Of a stretch of 64,000 bases of DNA, positions 38,660 to 50,390 are shown one piece after another. Position 1 is the stretch's first letter. Each line of letters opens with the position of its first letter. The stretch is from positions 23,295,249-23,359,248 of the forward strand of contig OZ014411.1 of assembly GCA_963965975.1 (NCBI GenBank), in the 5' to 3' direction. The notes beneath the pieces are model-generated. The model was not told the DNA's origin. It did not search any database and saw only the letters and a program-made list of their open reading frames with translations. Position numbers and translations under genes: made by a program. This DNA is from Xestospongia bergquistia (taxonomy: Eukaryota > Porifera > Demospongiae > Haplosclerida > Petrosiidae).

Positions 38660-39419
38660 TGGAGTTGGCACACTAGATACCCATGGCGGGACACATGGGA
38701 AAGATCGTACAGCCAGGATAATTCTCGAAAGATTTTACTAGCCCACAATATTCAAGGATGCAATGAATTACTGCAGATCTTGTTCTGAATGTCAGAAGGC
38801 ATACGAACCCAGCAAAAAGAGCACTGTTGATCCCGTTACTAATTATGGGAGAGCCGTTCGAACGGAGTGCAATGGATATTATAGGTCTGCTGCCAAAGAA
38901 TAAGAAGGGAAACAAGTATTTTCTAGTGATTTGTGATTATGCAACCGACCAGATACCCTGAGGCAATACCTCTCAAAACGTTTGCAACAGAGACAGTGGC
39001 AGAGGAGCTAGCCACTGTATTTGCAAAACATGGGATTCCCTAAAGAATTCTGCTCAGAATAAAATCAATTAGGACATCATCACCATTATCCACTGACGGA
39101 CGATCTAGTGGAACATTTCAATAGGATGCTGAAGGATCGTCTTCATAAAACAATGGAAAAAGAAGGTCAAGAGTGGAATGTACTGCTACCGTATGTGTTA
39201 TTTGCGTACAGAGAGATACCACAAGAATCTACAGGATTCTGTCCTTTTGAGTTAATCTATGGGAGAGATGTGAGGGGACCTGTGGACATACTTAAAGAGG
39301 AATGGGCTAAAAGTAAAAGAAGTGCAGAGGATATTATTACTTACATTACCAAAATGAAGGAAAGACTAGAAGAAGCGGAAGTGGTGAGAAGCAACCTGCA
39401 GAAGGCCCAGAAGAAATAA
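38660..39419 (+). pseudogene. Decayed gypsy-type retrotransposon integrase
   Basis: The N-terminal zinc-binding HHCC part is visible at about 38670-38800 (THGGTHGK...CRSCSECQ) with a TAG inside (a former Trp codon). The middle catalytic part is frameshifted and carries stops. The C-terminal part, 39108-39419, is open (EHFNRMLKDRLHK, ESTGFCPFELIYGR). This order is the Ty3/gypsy integrase. No LTRs are recognised nearby. Confidence 0.8.
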
Positions 39420-40233
39420 AAGGAAATAAAGAAATAAAAGGAATGACAGTTCAAGTTGAAAGCTGGAGATAAAAGTGCTGGTATTTTTTATTGCTACCTA
39501 CATCAAGCAACATAAAATAGAATTTTGTCATTTCAACCCTTAATTGTCCTTGTTACCAGAATCTCACCAAGTTGATGTAAGCCCAACACTGAGTTACCAT
39601 AAAGCCAAAAACTGTGTAACTTAATATGTGAAAAGCTAACTAGAAGCCAAAAGTAGTCTTTGTAGTTTATGTCCAATAACTGAAACTATGAGGAAGAGGT
39701 GGATACTGTTTCAACCTAGGTTAATTAAGTTGAAATAGTATCTGTTTATTGTTTCAATTGAAGCCATGTTTCAACTACTATAGCAAAGCAGGTGTAAAAG
39801 CAATGTGGTTGTAGATGCAACTAGTTCACTTCATGCTTATTGAGTTACACTTGTATTGGCCTTGTAGCAACTTTGAATTGGGCTTACATCATATTGATGT
39901 AACTATAGTTAAAATGACAACATGGTTTTTTTCAGTGTGGCTATCAAAATAAAGTACATTACATGATGAAACCAAACAAAGAAGCATGTCACCACCAATG
40001 ATTTACATTAACAATATTAGTTATAACAACCTATTTTGTTAGTTATGATAACCACAACATATGTTAGAATCAAACCTACTACGTGTTATAATCAAGCTGG
40101 TATCAACTTGGATCGAGTATTCAGTAGAGAGATTGCGTTTTTCGCGTATTTGACATTAATAAACGTGACCACACCCCTTTTCCTGCAGAGTTACAGTTCT
40201 GCAGCCGCCTATGGTCCAGTGTAAGACTCTACA
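39420..40233. other. Intergenic with dispersed repeat pieces
   Basis: No gene. 39765-39830 (ACTATAGCAAAGCAGGTGTAAAAGC... AACTAGTTC) is found inverted at about 51727-51800. 39860-39930 resembles 11890-11960 and 42175-42250. Confidence 0.5.
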
Positions 40234-40390
40234 AAGAGTGATTTTGTGTTTGCGTGACGTATGCTTTGAATTCACGTTCTGTTGAGCTTTGCCCACTGGG
40301 AACAATCCCGTCGTTATATCAAAGATATTAGACTCTAATTGTCTATAGATATATAGAAGGGTAGGATCGGTATTAATAATATAAGCTCGA

Positions 40391-43300
40391 ATGTATCGTC
40401 AATCAATGAATGACCTGTGTCGCAATGTTAAAGTATATCAGAATCTGTTCATTGTCTCTCGTAGACTTCGCTTCGCAGGTCTCGTTATCTCTCGACATGC
40501 GGCTACTAGTTTGTCAATCACTGAAGATGGCAAGAAACTGAATCTTCTGGTTGATGGAGAGCCAGAAAGAAGATACCATAGTATTTGGTTGAGACACAAC
40601 TGTCAGTGTCCTCAATGTTTTTCTAAAGCTTCCCATATGAATATGGTCCATCCAAGTGAACTAGCTACAGACATAAAAGTCAAATCAGTTCAACTTAAAG
40701 GCAAGATTTATCATTAATTTGTACATGTCTAAAGTATTATACTTTTTATTGTATGCATGTAGCATTGTTATGTATATATGTACAAACTTTATTGTCAACA
40801 TATAAACACATCATGGAGATTAACTGTGTTATAATATTTTAATATACATACCAGACTAAGTTACCAAAACAATTTGGCTAGAATTCAATTGCAACAATTA
40901 GCTAATTTATTTACATGTTTGTCTATATTTACTGCATGTCTTGGTAACATTATACATAATATATATTTATATATAATTTATTCATAAATTGTCTAAAATT
41001 ATTTTTTGTGTATTTTATTGATATTGATATCTCTCATCAGATGATATTATTCACATTAGCTGGGCCTCATCTCAAGTGGCAAGTCATACTGGTTGCTTTC
41101 CTTTGCAGTGGCTGAAAAACAAAGACTATATTAACTATACTTCTCGATGGAATCAACTTAAAAAGAATAGCGAACCATTAGTTACTGTAAGTCCTAATTC
41201 TTGGATAGGGCAATCAACCTTGTCATGAGCTAACATTAAGTTATTTCCTGTAAGAATGCCTTTCGTTGCTATGTAACATTTGTTTACTATTAGAACAAGC
41301 CAAAAGAATTTATTGTATTGGCTGATTTCCATGATCATTGTTTGATAAGATGTTTAGATTTAATGGTGTCATTACTAAAATATATTGATGATAGTTAGTT
41401 AATTGTCAAAGCAATGACAGTTCTGTTTAGTTTATTAGACAATAAATAATTTATACTTCTCGATGGAATCAACTTAAAAAGAATAGTGAACCATTAGTTA
41501 CTGTAAGTCCTAGTTCTTGGATAAGGCAATCAACCTTGTCATGAGCTAACATTAAGTTATTTCCTGTAAGAATGCCTTTCGTTGCTATGTAACATTTGTT
41601 TACTATTAGAACAAGCCAAAAGAATTTATTGTATTGGCTGATTTCCATGATCATTGTTTGATAAGATATTTAGATTTAATGGTGTCATTACTAAAATATA
41701 TTGATGATAGTTAGTTAATTGTCAAAGCAATGACAGTTCTGTTTAGTTTATTAGACAATAAATAATTTTAATTTCATGGATTGATTGCCACTACGTCTGC
41801 TTGTGCTATAATCTGTATGTATATGGAATAGCTTTACTGTATCATTGTATGTATAATATGGTTTGTTCCTATGAACATCTCCCCTATATGTCATTTTTTA
41901 GAATTAGTTTGTTTAATTGCTGCACAAACTATAGAGTTCCATTAATTGTAACATGGTATGTTGCTAATCTTTCCGACGTATATATTTTCATGAATGCATA
42001 CAATTTAAGTGACTAGAAATGTATTAAAAAATAATCTATTTTAACAGTAAAAATAATATTGTCCATCACTTAAAATAATTAATATCGGTATGTAAACAGA
42101 CCAATAATTATTGGTAGTAGGATTCTTGTCCATTCTCAAGCATGACTCTCTGAATCGTAATCTATAACAACTTAGATTTGGGGTTACATTATATTGATGA
42201 AACTATGGTAACGAAGACCTCAGTTAAAATGACAAAGTGCTTTATTTAGTGATATATATATTCTATTTAATATATACACAAAAAGAGTGAAGGTAATGAC
42301 TTTGGATAGTTTCAAAATAGAATTATAGTTATACAGCATTAAAATAGTATGCTTGGAATGATATCATAAACAAAAACTAAGGTAAATTTAGTATTGTATT
42401 GTTCTATGTATTGTATTATGTCTTATTCTACTCATCATCTTTTTAGACATCACTGCCTATAACTGACTATGCAGACTTAACAAGTGACGAGGGAACTTAC
42501 AAGTTTGTCAAATAATATTAAAATAAAAATGTTATTATTGTTCTTGTTTGTATTTAGTTGGTTAAAACAGATTAATTTCTATGGATTTTCTTTGATTAAA
42601 AATGCATCTTCTGATGAACAAGATTTGGAGAAGGTATTCAAACTGTATTTGTGGTAATTATTAATGTCTTTCTTTTTGCCTCATGTTATTTGCAATAGAT
42701 TGTGTCCAAATTTCCACATGTTCAGACTACTATACTTGGTCGTTTAGCTCCAATAATTACAAATGATGATCCTAATTCCAATGATCTCTCATTCGGGACT
42801 GGGCCTCTTCACTTTCATCAAGACTTGCTGTTTTATGAATCACCTCCTGGCATAGAATTATTTCACTGTATCAGGTAACTTTATGTTTGTCATTAATTTT
42901 GTCACTAATTCATTCAATTATTCATCAATATATATTATCAATTATTTTTTCACCCATTAATTATCATTGCAAAAATTGATTGGTTGATTTCACCAATATT
43001 ATGATTATATAAGGTAGCTGGCATATTAAAATAGATTGGTTGGGTATTGGAAAACATATTGTTTTGATTTAGAATTTCACAGTTTATGTAGCTAACAAAT
43101 ACCTTATCAAAAAGGATATGTGAGTGAGGTGTTCTATCATTAACTCAATAATGGAATATAAATATAATGTTGTTTAATGAAATCTTCATTGCCCTGACAA
43201 TAAACAACACAATTGTCAATTAGTACATTATTTTAGTAATAAAACATAATGTTTACTATTTCAATATATTATATCCAACCTAATGGATAATAGAGTGGTT

Positions 43301-44174
43301 ACTCCATATTTACATTGATATATATCTTGCTATAAATGAACCATCTCATTTTCAAGAAATGATCCACTTGTTGAAGGAGGTGAGACTGTTATTCTAGATG
43401 GTTACCCTGTAGTCAAAGAAATGAGAGAGAAGTACCCTATCTATTTTGATACACTGACCAAAGTACCAGTAACATTCCAGAGACAGTACCATGGAAAGTA
43501 TGAGACAGTTATTCGTTTAATTAGAATCATAAAAAAAGAATTTGTTATATATTGAGTTAAGATTAATTCATTCTAGGATTATAGAAGAACGAGCTGATAT
43601 GAGAATTAGTCGACCACACATTCAATTGGACAGATTTGGAGAGGTAGTTAGATATGTGTCATAAGAAGGTAGTTTGTAAAAGAAGATCCATTATTTAGAT
43701 TGCTGCTATAAATTGGAATACCCATCATCAAGAACCATTATGTACAGCTGAGGTTTGTGTTTTATTGTGGGACATTTCTTTACATGTATTTACCATAGGA
43801 TGAAATTGAGGACTATTATTCTGCTCTCTTGTGTCTTTCAAAGCTTATTGAGGAGTCTAGATACGTAGTATGTGTTTATTGTAGTTGGATTATTTGATAA
43901 TGTTTAATTTAAGATACAACATAGACTGGAGCCAGGAGAAATTCTCTGTATCAATAATCGTCGTGTAATACATTCAAGAAACGGGTTTAAGTTGAATGGT
44001 GGTGTCCGACATATCAATGTTAGTTAATGTTGTCTGGTTGCTTTTTTTAATATCGATAATTCTTTTTAGACTATGTTTTTCAACATTGACTATTTACGCA
44101 GTCAGTTTTTGGTTCTGGGACATGTACTTAATAAAAGTGATGAGTCAAAGAATATCTTTTGTTACAATATCTAA
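40391..44174 (+). CDS. Gamma-butyrobetaine/trimethyllysine dioxygenase-like, copy A
   Basis: Fe(II)/2-oxoglutarate dioxygenase of the BBOX1/TMLHE family, which hydroxylates intermediates in carnitine biosynthesis (established knowledge). Exons 40391-40700, 41041-41186, 42447-42502, 42558-42633, 42699-42874, 43357-43497, 43577-43643, 43699-43752, 43799-43867, 43914-44018 and 44070-44174; phases agree and give 434 residues (human relatives are 387 and 421). Exon 1 has the N-terminal zinc motif WLRHNCQCPQC; iron ligands are H and D in HFHQDLLFYE and a later H in VIHSRNGF; SPPGIELFHCIR and GGVRHIN are family motifs. Intron 1 has a GC donor. A 316-bp tandem duplication repeats part of exon 2 in intron 2. 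Which of the two reactions it performs is undecided. Confidence 0.9.
41136..41767 (+). repeat. 316-bp tandem duplication across exon 2 and intron 2 of the copy A dioxygenase
   Basis: Units 41136-41451 and 41452-41767 are almost identical. Each holds the last 51 bases of exon 2 and its GT donor. The second has no acceptor before the exon piece, so it is probably intronic, though a spare donor is available. Absent from copy B. Confidence 0.9.
42262..42400 (+). repeat. Dispersed repeat, copy 2
   Basis: Similar to 38026-38165 (GGTAATGACTTTGG... GTAAATTTAGTATT). It lies in intron 2 of the copy A dioxygenase and is absent at the equivalent place in copy B. Confidence 0.6.
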
Positions 44175-44689
44175 ATTTATAATAAATTATTTTTTAAAGT
44201 TGATAATATATTTTAATATAACTAAATGGTATAATTATTGTTTATGTTTATGTGATTTGTTCAAATTGCTCAGAAATACATACACTATTATATAATGTTA
44301 TAATAAGTGAGCAACAGAAATTGCAAACAGTGACAATTCATAGAACAATATCACTGGACCAGTGATCGATTTTTACCGTGTTTACAATGAGATTAAAAAA
44401 CCACAGACTATATGAGAAGTGTACAGAAAATTAACAATTTGCTTAGAAATTGTTAGTAAATTGACTTAATCAATTCCTCTTGTCTCATGAAACTAGCTCC
44501 TTTCCTGTAGAGGGGTGGGGCATGCCACGAGAGACTACAATTCTTCTATAATTATTTCTGATATAATTTTAGGCTCATTTATAGTTTAGACAGTGTAAAC
44601 AGTAACATTTGGTCCACTGTATAATGCTCACATGTGAATGCTCAAAGAAAGCTGGTCAAATTATGTCAAAAGACTAGGATACTACTTTG

Positions 44690-44985
44690 TTGCAAAAGGA
44701 GATGACAAGAAACAAACAAAATGCTCTCCTTTTGTGGACATCAAACTTTTAAGTTAATAAGAATTTTATTCGATGCACAGGCACTCGAAACTAAGTGATA
44801 TTGTGACTTTAGTGAAGATGGTCATGGATTATGATGACTCCATTTTTTGGTGCAAAGGTACAAGTTTAACTTTCGTGTAAGAGCAGCAGACGAGCCTGTT
44901 GTAACGTATGTAGCAGCTCTACAACAGATCACCGAGTGTTGTGACTACAAGGGCTTACTAACAAAAAACACTAGACCTTTTTAAT
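44690..44985 (+). pseudogene. Retrotransposon gag remnant, block A
   Basis: Frameshifted reading of a gypsy-type gag: SFCGHQTFKLI, then KLSDIVTLVKMVMDYDDSI, then FNFRVRAADEPVVTYVAALQ. The order and spacing match the 'RF.F..R.Q..gEsv..Yva.L' gag pattern. The same remnant is at 54120-54402, so it was inserted before the segmental duplication. Confidence 0.55.
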
Positions 44986-45462
44986 CACTCAATGCAACCA
45001 AGAAAGGATCTCATGATATTGCGGCCAATAAAACCATACCTGTTCACTATGACTCGCGTCATAAGCACCCTGCCACACTATTAGCATCACCTGACGTCAT
45101 AGGTGTCGAGGAGCCTGTCGCTTCAATTATTACATTATTCTATGATGTAATATGGTTTTGTCAGTTTAGTATTTAACGTTTTGTATTGCTCAGTTGTAGA
45201 GTGGTCTAGTTTACATATTGGCAGTAGTAATTTTCTCATATGATTCCTTTATTGTATTGCTTATTTTTGTAATTGAGTTATTCAAGAGATTTATTTGTAT
45301 ACAATCTAATATACAACAAACACACTCCCTTATTTTAGACTAAAATTATAACAAAGCACTAATTGTTTAGTTAGTACAACTATGTGAAACAAATAACATC
45401 TATAAAATTAAATCAATAATGTTAAGACAAACATTGTTACTGGAACTTGACAATGTGTTTAT

Positions 45463-45865
45463 TTACGTTGGATTGAGAAGTGGTTCTCTGTATTCATCAT
45501 ACGTATCAAAAAAAGATCCTTCAAGATCAGGTGTTTTCATCATTAAATGTTGTGAATGATTGTGTGCCTTAGAATAAAAGAAAAGTGTCAGTTTCATTTG
45601 AAGAATGTATAATTTTGGTTTTATTTTCATAATTGTTCCAGTAACCCAAAGAATATGAAATATAACAATAATAACTAATGCTAAGAACACAGTAGAGGTT
45701 GTTATTGTAAAAATAATCGAGGTTTTATTCAAGCTACTAACCTTAAAATTGTACCACAATGTACCAGAAATTATGAGGCAGTTCCACATAATATAAAGAT
45801 TAAATATGTTGAGCCACATCTTACGAAAAGGCCTACAAAATGCTTCAATTGTCACATAGATAGTA
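45463..45865 (-). pseudogene. C-terminal fragment of the beta-helix/multi-pass receptor, block A
   Basis: The minus strand encodes the last about 130 residues of the gene at 54900-58802 (TIYVTIEAFCRPFRKMW to REPLLNPT). Upstream it passes straight into the minisatellite, where the frame stays open only because the repeat unit is 21 bp. Everything else of the receptor is deleted. Confidence 0.85.
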
Positions 45866-45940
45866 CATGTACATGGTAATATGTACATGTACATTGGTAG
45901 TATGTACATGTACATTAGTAGTATGTACATGTACATTACT
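45863..45940. repeat. Short TGTACATGTACATT minisatellite, block A
   Basis: About four units of the 21-bp repeat that is longer in block B (62031-62258). It is the junction of the 6.8-kb deletion. Confidence 0.85.
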
Positions 45941-46230
45941 TTATACATGTAGTACAAATTGTACAATGTGATCTGATCAGTTTGATATATCTGATGGTAC
46001 TACACAGTCACATATAATATAGTAGGACAACAAATTAAGATAGACAGTTTAATAATAGCTAATATTACTAAACTTGGTATGAATAAATTTTTATATCTCT
46101 ATGAATTTATACAATAGCATATCACATGATAGCATATCACATGATTAACAAACAAAGAAAAGAAAAAGTTGTTTAAAAATCATAACATGTTAAAATCATA
46201 TACATGCACGAGAACATGAGTACATGATAC

Positions 46231-47617
46231 CTGATGTATCCAGTGATGGTAAGTGTGTATTGAGTGCCTATAGGGTATATAACATCTAGAGGAACATCAT
46301 CACCTCGATTAAGTGGCCTTACAAAGTAACGAGTCTTCACTAAAAGATAAATATATTTCCATTAATTAACAGAATAAGTTAAAATATTGATAAGATACTA
46401 TATTAGATAGCACAATAATGTAAGTATATTTTGTTTAAATTGAAGATATAATTCTCTAATGCTATCAGAGGCCACACCCCCAATAATTGAAGATGTGTGA
46501 ACTCTACAATCAAACTTTTTGTATAATGAAAAGTGTAAAGGTCATTAGCTTACAATGTCATATACTCTGTACATATATACTACGTCATATATTAAAAATT
46601 AATACAAGCATATTTATTATAGTACCAACTCCAGTAATAATGGAAGGTATATTGTTAATAATTATAATAATATGAAATACAAACTTTAACATACCAATAA
46701 TATCAGCTAATACTGATGGAGTTAAAAGATCTACAGAATAAATATCAAATAATAAAGGCACTTATAATATATACAGTATTTAATAATATGATTAGACAAT
46801 TCAAATTACATATTATATTTAATGTAATATGTCTATAATATTGCTATTTTTGTTCCTGGTTTTTACTTTTAGTTAGCTTGAGGTTATTAGAGACCTCACC
46901 TCATATATTTATTTATGAGTTGTCTATAATACATTGCACATACCAGTAATAGAAGAAAATGGAACTATCTCTTTAGTAGACACATTGTGCACTGTGGAAT
47001 GTTCTAACAATTTCTGTAATGAACTATAAAACAATAAAAATGTATGTATATGTCTATAACATAATATATATATATATATATAATATGTCAAAAGTCTGAC
47101 AAAAGGGGTCTTATCACTCAAAAAAATTGAAATGAATGTGTTTGAGTATAAGTGGCTGCTATGTGTCCATCTTAAACAGGAAGTCTACACAATATGGTAT
47201 GCAGGAAGGATAATCATTGTGCTTCCTGCATACCAATATTTCTGTTCAAAATGGCTGCATAGCAACTGTTTATCCACAAGTGTTTGTTCAAATTTTTTTG
47301 CGTGATAAGACCTTTTTGTGAGACTTAGTCACAATTATTAGTAAATCAATTACATTATCAAATAAATAAACTGTAATTAATTTACATTAGATTAAACCAC
47401 AAGGACATATACCTGTATAATGAGGTAGTAGCACAACTTGTAAGTTGAATACTCTTTATAAGAGGTACTCCCTCAAATATCTACAGGATGTACATACAAT
47501 TTCATTATTATTACAATAACATATACTCTAATATTGTACAATATTATATAATTATAATGAGAATTACTATTATAGTACTCACTGGTATTACTGATGATTC
47601 ATTAAAGCCAATATCAA
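46231..47617 (-). pseudogene. Partial ACTR10 copy, block A
   Basis: Five minus-strand exons equal those of the ACTR10 gene in block B: about 47583-47617 (truncated, VDIGFNESSVIP), 47413-47480, 46944-47023, 46695-46730 and 46231-46339. Their frames and splice sites are intact; one codon is missing in the third. The gene lacks both its N-terminal exons and its C-terminal four exons, so it cannot make a full actin-related protein. Confidence 0.85.
47101..47317. mobile_element. Palindromic MITE in ACTR10 intron, block A
   Basis: Ends AAAAGGGGTCTTATCAC and GTGATAAGACCTTTTT are inverted repeats and pairing continues to a central GGTATGCAGGAAG/CTTCCTGCATACC stem. The whole 217 bp folds on itself. 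The same element is at 63410-63625. Confidence 0.75.
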
Positions 47618-47689
47618 CTACTAATCCCAACGATGGGATTTCATATTAATCAAGAACAGAAGGAGCAACTAATGGAGCTGTTGTAAAGA

Positions 47690-48570
47690 TTTTCAAGAAT
47701 TATAAAAGATCATCCAGGTCAAACGGACTTAATTCAACATCCCATTATCATATCTGACACAAAACTAATACAACAATGACTCTATCGAATACCTTGGGCT
47801 TATCTAGAGGCAGTGAAGAAAGACTTGAAGTAAATGTTGGAAACAGACATAATAGAGCCTGCAAACAGTGAGAGGGCATTATCAATTTTACTAATCAGAA
47901 AGAAGGATGGATAAGCAAGAATCTGTATTGACTATAGAAAATTGAACAATGTGACTTAGATTGATGCTTACATAATGTCACAGATAGATGATATTCTGGA
48001 TGACTTAAGGCAGTCAAAATATACTGCTACACTGGATTTAGCTAAAGGATACGGACAAGTATCTGTGTCTGAAGAAGACCAGGAGAAAACAGCTTTCATG
48101 AGCCCACTTTCAGTTTAAGACCATGCTGTTTGGACTAAGCAGAGCACCAGCCACGTTCCTAATACTGATGGACCAATTAATCAGAGGGCTGGAGGAATTT
48201 ATGAACATCTATTTAGACAATCTTGTCATTTATTTTTATAGTCAAACCTGGGAACAGCATCTAAAGCAAGTGTTCAAATGACTTTGAGATGCAGGACTAA
48301 CTATCAAGTTGAAGAAATGCCAGTTGGCTATGGAGAAACGTATTTACCTGGGATATGTAATTGGAAAGGGTTTTACCAACCCAAGGAAGACAAAATAGAA
48401 GCAGTAAAGAATTGTAAAGAATTACCCAAAAGCAGTTACCAAGAAACAAGTGCGAACCTTCCTAGGATTGACTGATTACTATAAACAATTTATAACACAC
48501 TATGCTACTATTGCTAAACCATTAACAGACCTGACCCGGAAAGTGTTACCAGAACAGTTGAATTGGTATG
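47690..48570 (+). pseudogene. Decayed gypsy-type reverse transcriptase
   Basis: Recognisable RT blocks with stops and frameshifts: LLIRKKDG, then ARICIDYRKLN, SKYTATLDLAKGYGQV, a YLDN version of the YxDD box near 48210 and FLGLTDYYKQFI. It begins where block A homology ends, so its insertion may define that edge. It may derive from the same family as the integrase at 38.7-39.4 kb, but they are not joined. Confidence 0.85.
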
Positions 48571-48585
48571 TGGCGGAGGAAACTA

Positions 48586-48655
48586 TGGGGCACCAGGGGC
48601 ACGTGCCCCCCCCCCCCCCAAAATTACAACATGATCATTGTGTCCCCCCAAAATG
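48586..48655. repeat. GGGGCACGTGCCCC-containing repeat fragment
   Basis: GGGGCACCAGGGGCACGTGCC followed by a C tract resembles the right part of the MITE at 32689-32986. Confidence 0.5.
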
Positions 48656-49019
48656 TTTACACTGAAGTATGCAATATGTAGAGAACAATGAAAAACACTC
48701 ATTGTAATTATAACATAATTGTGGCAATTGGGTATTAGCCACATTCATTGTATGTAAACATGTGTAGCAATGATTACATTCATTAATCAAATTCATTGTC
48801 ATATGGGTTATCACTTGGCCAGTTAAATAAAGTAAAGTCATTGAACAACTGCAAAAAAAGCTTGAGGGATATGAATGATCTAAGTGGTAGTAAGAGTCTT
48901 TTCAGTAAAGTATTCAAGATTTTGCTCACAATCCCTGTTTCACAGCAACGGCAGAATGCAGCTTTTCTGTGCTTTGACAATTAAAGACTTTTTTGTGCTC
49001 CAAATTATACCAAAATTGA

Positions 49020-49204
49020 GGGTGGTTCTTGGTGTAACTTCACTCTGATGACATCATCATTAAATGACAGGTACTGATGTCATCATATATGATGACATCA
49101 TCTAAATCCATCACCTACACCCTAAACCAAACCTTATGACACATAGTGATGTCATCATCATAGTACAAGTTACATCATCATAGAAGTTACACCAAGAAGG
49201 ACCC
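49020..49204. mobile_element. MITE with repeated TGATGTCATCA motifs
   Basis: Ends GGGTGGTTCTTGGTGTAACTTC and its near reverse complement (GAAGTTACACCAAGAAGGACCC) bound 185 bp. The inside repeats (T)GATG(A)CATCATC several times, including palindromic TGATGTCATCA and ATGATGACATCAT units that look like ATF/CREB-type sites. Confidence 0.75.
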
Positions 49205-50303
49205 AAAATTGATGTGTATTTAAGGGGATTAAAAGCAAAAACACTCCTCAGCTTAAAAACCACTCCTTAAAAATAATTAAAATAATTAATGTATATTGTG
49301 TTAAGATTAATTCATTCTATCTGTATGTGCATGATAAATACATAGCTACTATGATTGTCATAGCTGCTATGAGTTAAATTATGATAAGAAACAAACCAAC
49401 ACTATGAACAGTATGGATAGTGTACACTCCTTTATAGATTGAGTATATGAAATTTATATGGTACTATAATAATTATAGTGAGTTTTATTTAACACCATGC
49501 ATTTATACACTGTTACTGGCCAAATCTAGATATTTATATTACTAACAGCTTGCTTTGCATGTTATCATAACTTCACTCAGAGTATGCAAGAAATGTATCT
49601 CTGATTGCTTGAATTCACTTCTCTTCCATTAATTTTGGAATATACTCTGCGTTGTTATAATGTTGCTGGGCCTCTAATAGGTCCTTTTTGTAAATTTTAA
49701 CATAATGGGTGGAGTTTCATGTAGATGATATATAACAAAATTCTCATCCGTGTTCATGAAAATTGGAAAAGTAGGTCATATATATATACATTTTTTGCTA
49801 CACAGGTAACATTTGTCACTAGTTGATTCTACAATCTAAAAAGAAATTTGCTATCTAGTATTTCTCCTAGCCATAGCTCCTATAATATATAAATAATGAA
49901 GTTTATCTTTCATATTTGATGGAAAAATAACAGCTAATTTCATATATGTTGATGTTGTAAATGCAATGCTAAGTCACAATTTTGCAATGTATTTTTTGAA
50001 GATTTATATAACTGGGACAAAAAAGATTTTTTATATGTAGTTACAGCCCTAAATATCCTCTATTCAATGATACTAATAGTTCCACTGTTAGGTTAAAGCC
50101 AGGTTTGTACTAAAGAATACAACACCTACGTTATACACAATTTTGACTTACCAATATGAAAAATCACTTCTGATCAATGACACAAAACCATGTTAATACA
50201 CATATATACTTGTTGTATACCAGCATTTACATCATTTTCTGGCTTTCAAAATCCAAAGGTTTGATTGAAAATATCAAAGTTTGTATAAGTTGAAATCTTA
50301 ATA
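49205..50303. other. Intergenic, no gene seen
   Basis: AT-rich DNA left of block B without recognised coding or repeat content. Confidence 0.55.
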
Positions 50304-50390
50304 ATTTTGTGTTTGCGTGGGCATAGACGTTCGTGTTCATATAGAAGGGTAGGGATCGGTAATAATAATATAAGATCGAATATATCGTCA

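Larger units (their letters stand above)
40234..47622. repeat. Segmental duplication, block A
   Basis: Collinear with block B (50304-63926) from the dioxygenase promoter to an ACTR10 exon. Relative to B, about 6.8 kb (55315-62070) is missing: the C-terminal piece of the beta-helix receptor gene is joined directly to the TGTACATGTACATT minisatellite. Exon sequences remain very similar, so the duplication is fairly recent. Edges are estimated by eye. Confidence 0.85.

Noticed and set aside
41153..41654. Two identical 61-codon minus-strand ORFs
   Set aside because: They arise from the 316-bp tandem duplication in the dioxygenase intron.
43996..44295. 99-codon ORF near the end of the copy A dioxygenase, repeated in copy B at 53402-53701
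   Set aside because: It is in a different frame across the last two coding exons and the 3' flank; the enzyme frame with splice sites explains the conservation.
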